From JAAZNO01 sp012798275 (GTDB lineage Bacteria > Chloroflexota > Anaerolineae > B4-G1 > SLSP01): a DNA stretch of 5,062 nt. The first letter of the stretch is position 1, and every line of letters begins with the position of its first letter. The notes beneath the pieces were generated by a model. The model searched no databases, was not told where the DNA came from, and was given only the letters and a program-made list of their open reading frames with translations. The DNA lies in NCBI GenBank assembly GCA_035347995.1, contig DAOPQD010000149.1, positions 1 through 5,062 of the forward strand, read 5' to 3'. Below are positions 5,047 through 5,062 of this stretch, in pieces. The position numbers and the translations under genes are program-made.

Positions 5047-5062
5047 TCTCAGGCCGCCCCGG

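Noticed and set aside
4856..5062. Purine or other riboswitch in the operon leader
   Set aside because: I see no three-way-junction pairing or conserved purine-riboswitch core; the leader after the candidate start is only about 95 nt and is explained by short repeats.

Overview
The window holds one complete four-gene operon on the minus strand, reading from about 4960 down to 82. It encodes an ABC importer of the BMP/PnrA/NupNOPQ type: substrate-binding lipoprotein (4855-3755), double-domain ATPase (3634-2114), permease A (2111-1026) and permease B (1029-82). The order, the degenerate second ATPase domain and the two unequal permeases match the purine-nucleoside transporters known from Treponema, Bacillus and Lactococcus. 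No gene in view fixes the substrate, so nucleoside or purine uptake is a family-level inference.

The DNA is GC-rich (roughly 60% by eye). The binding protein has a bacterial lipobox and a short Thr/Pro linker after the lipidated Cys, a style common in Chloroflexota. I would guess a Chloroflexota (Anaerolineae-like) genome, with modest confidence because no phylogenetic marker is present.

Layout: 1-27 may be the start of another minus-strand gene, too short to identify. 28-81 is a gap with a 6-bp hairpin. 82-2116 holds the two permeases, coupled by a 4-bp ATGA overlap and following the ATPase stop by 2 nt. 2114-3634 is the ATPase. 3635-3754 is a 120-nt gap with two GC-rich stem-loops and no U-tract, which probably makes the binding protein more abundant than the membrane complex. 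3755-4855 is the binding protein. 4856-5062 is non-coding and carries the strong ribosome binding site, a 7-bp direct repeat with 11-bp period, two odd palindromes, a weak candidate promoter, a perfect 11-nt Shine-Dalgarno sequence with no start codon, a tandem 8-bp repeat, a candidate terminator and a perfect palindrome at the window edge.

How it works: the lipoprotein captures ligand outside the membrane and delivers it to a permease A/permease B heterodimer, driven by an ATPase with one intact and one degenerate ATP site. The genes are an ordinary transporter operon and I see no clearly new system. The most unusual material is the compact set of repeats and palindromes upstream of the operon and the stem-loops between its first two genes.
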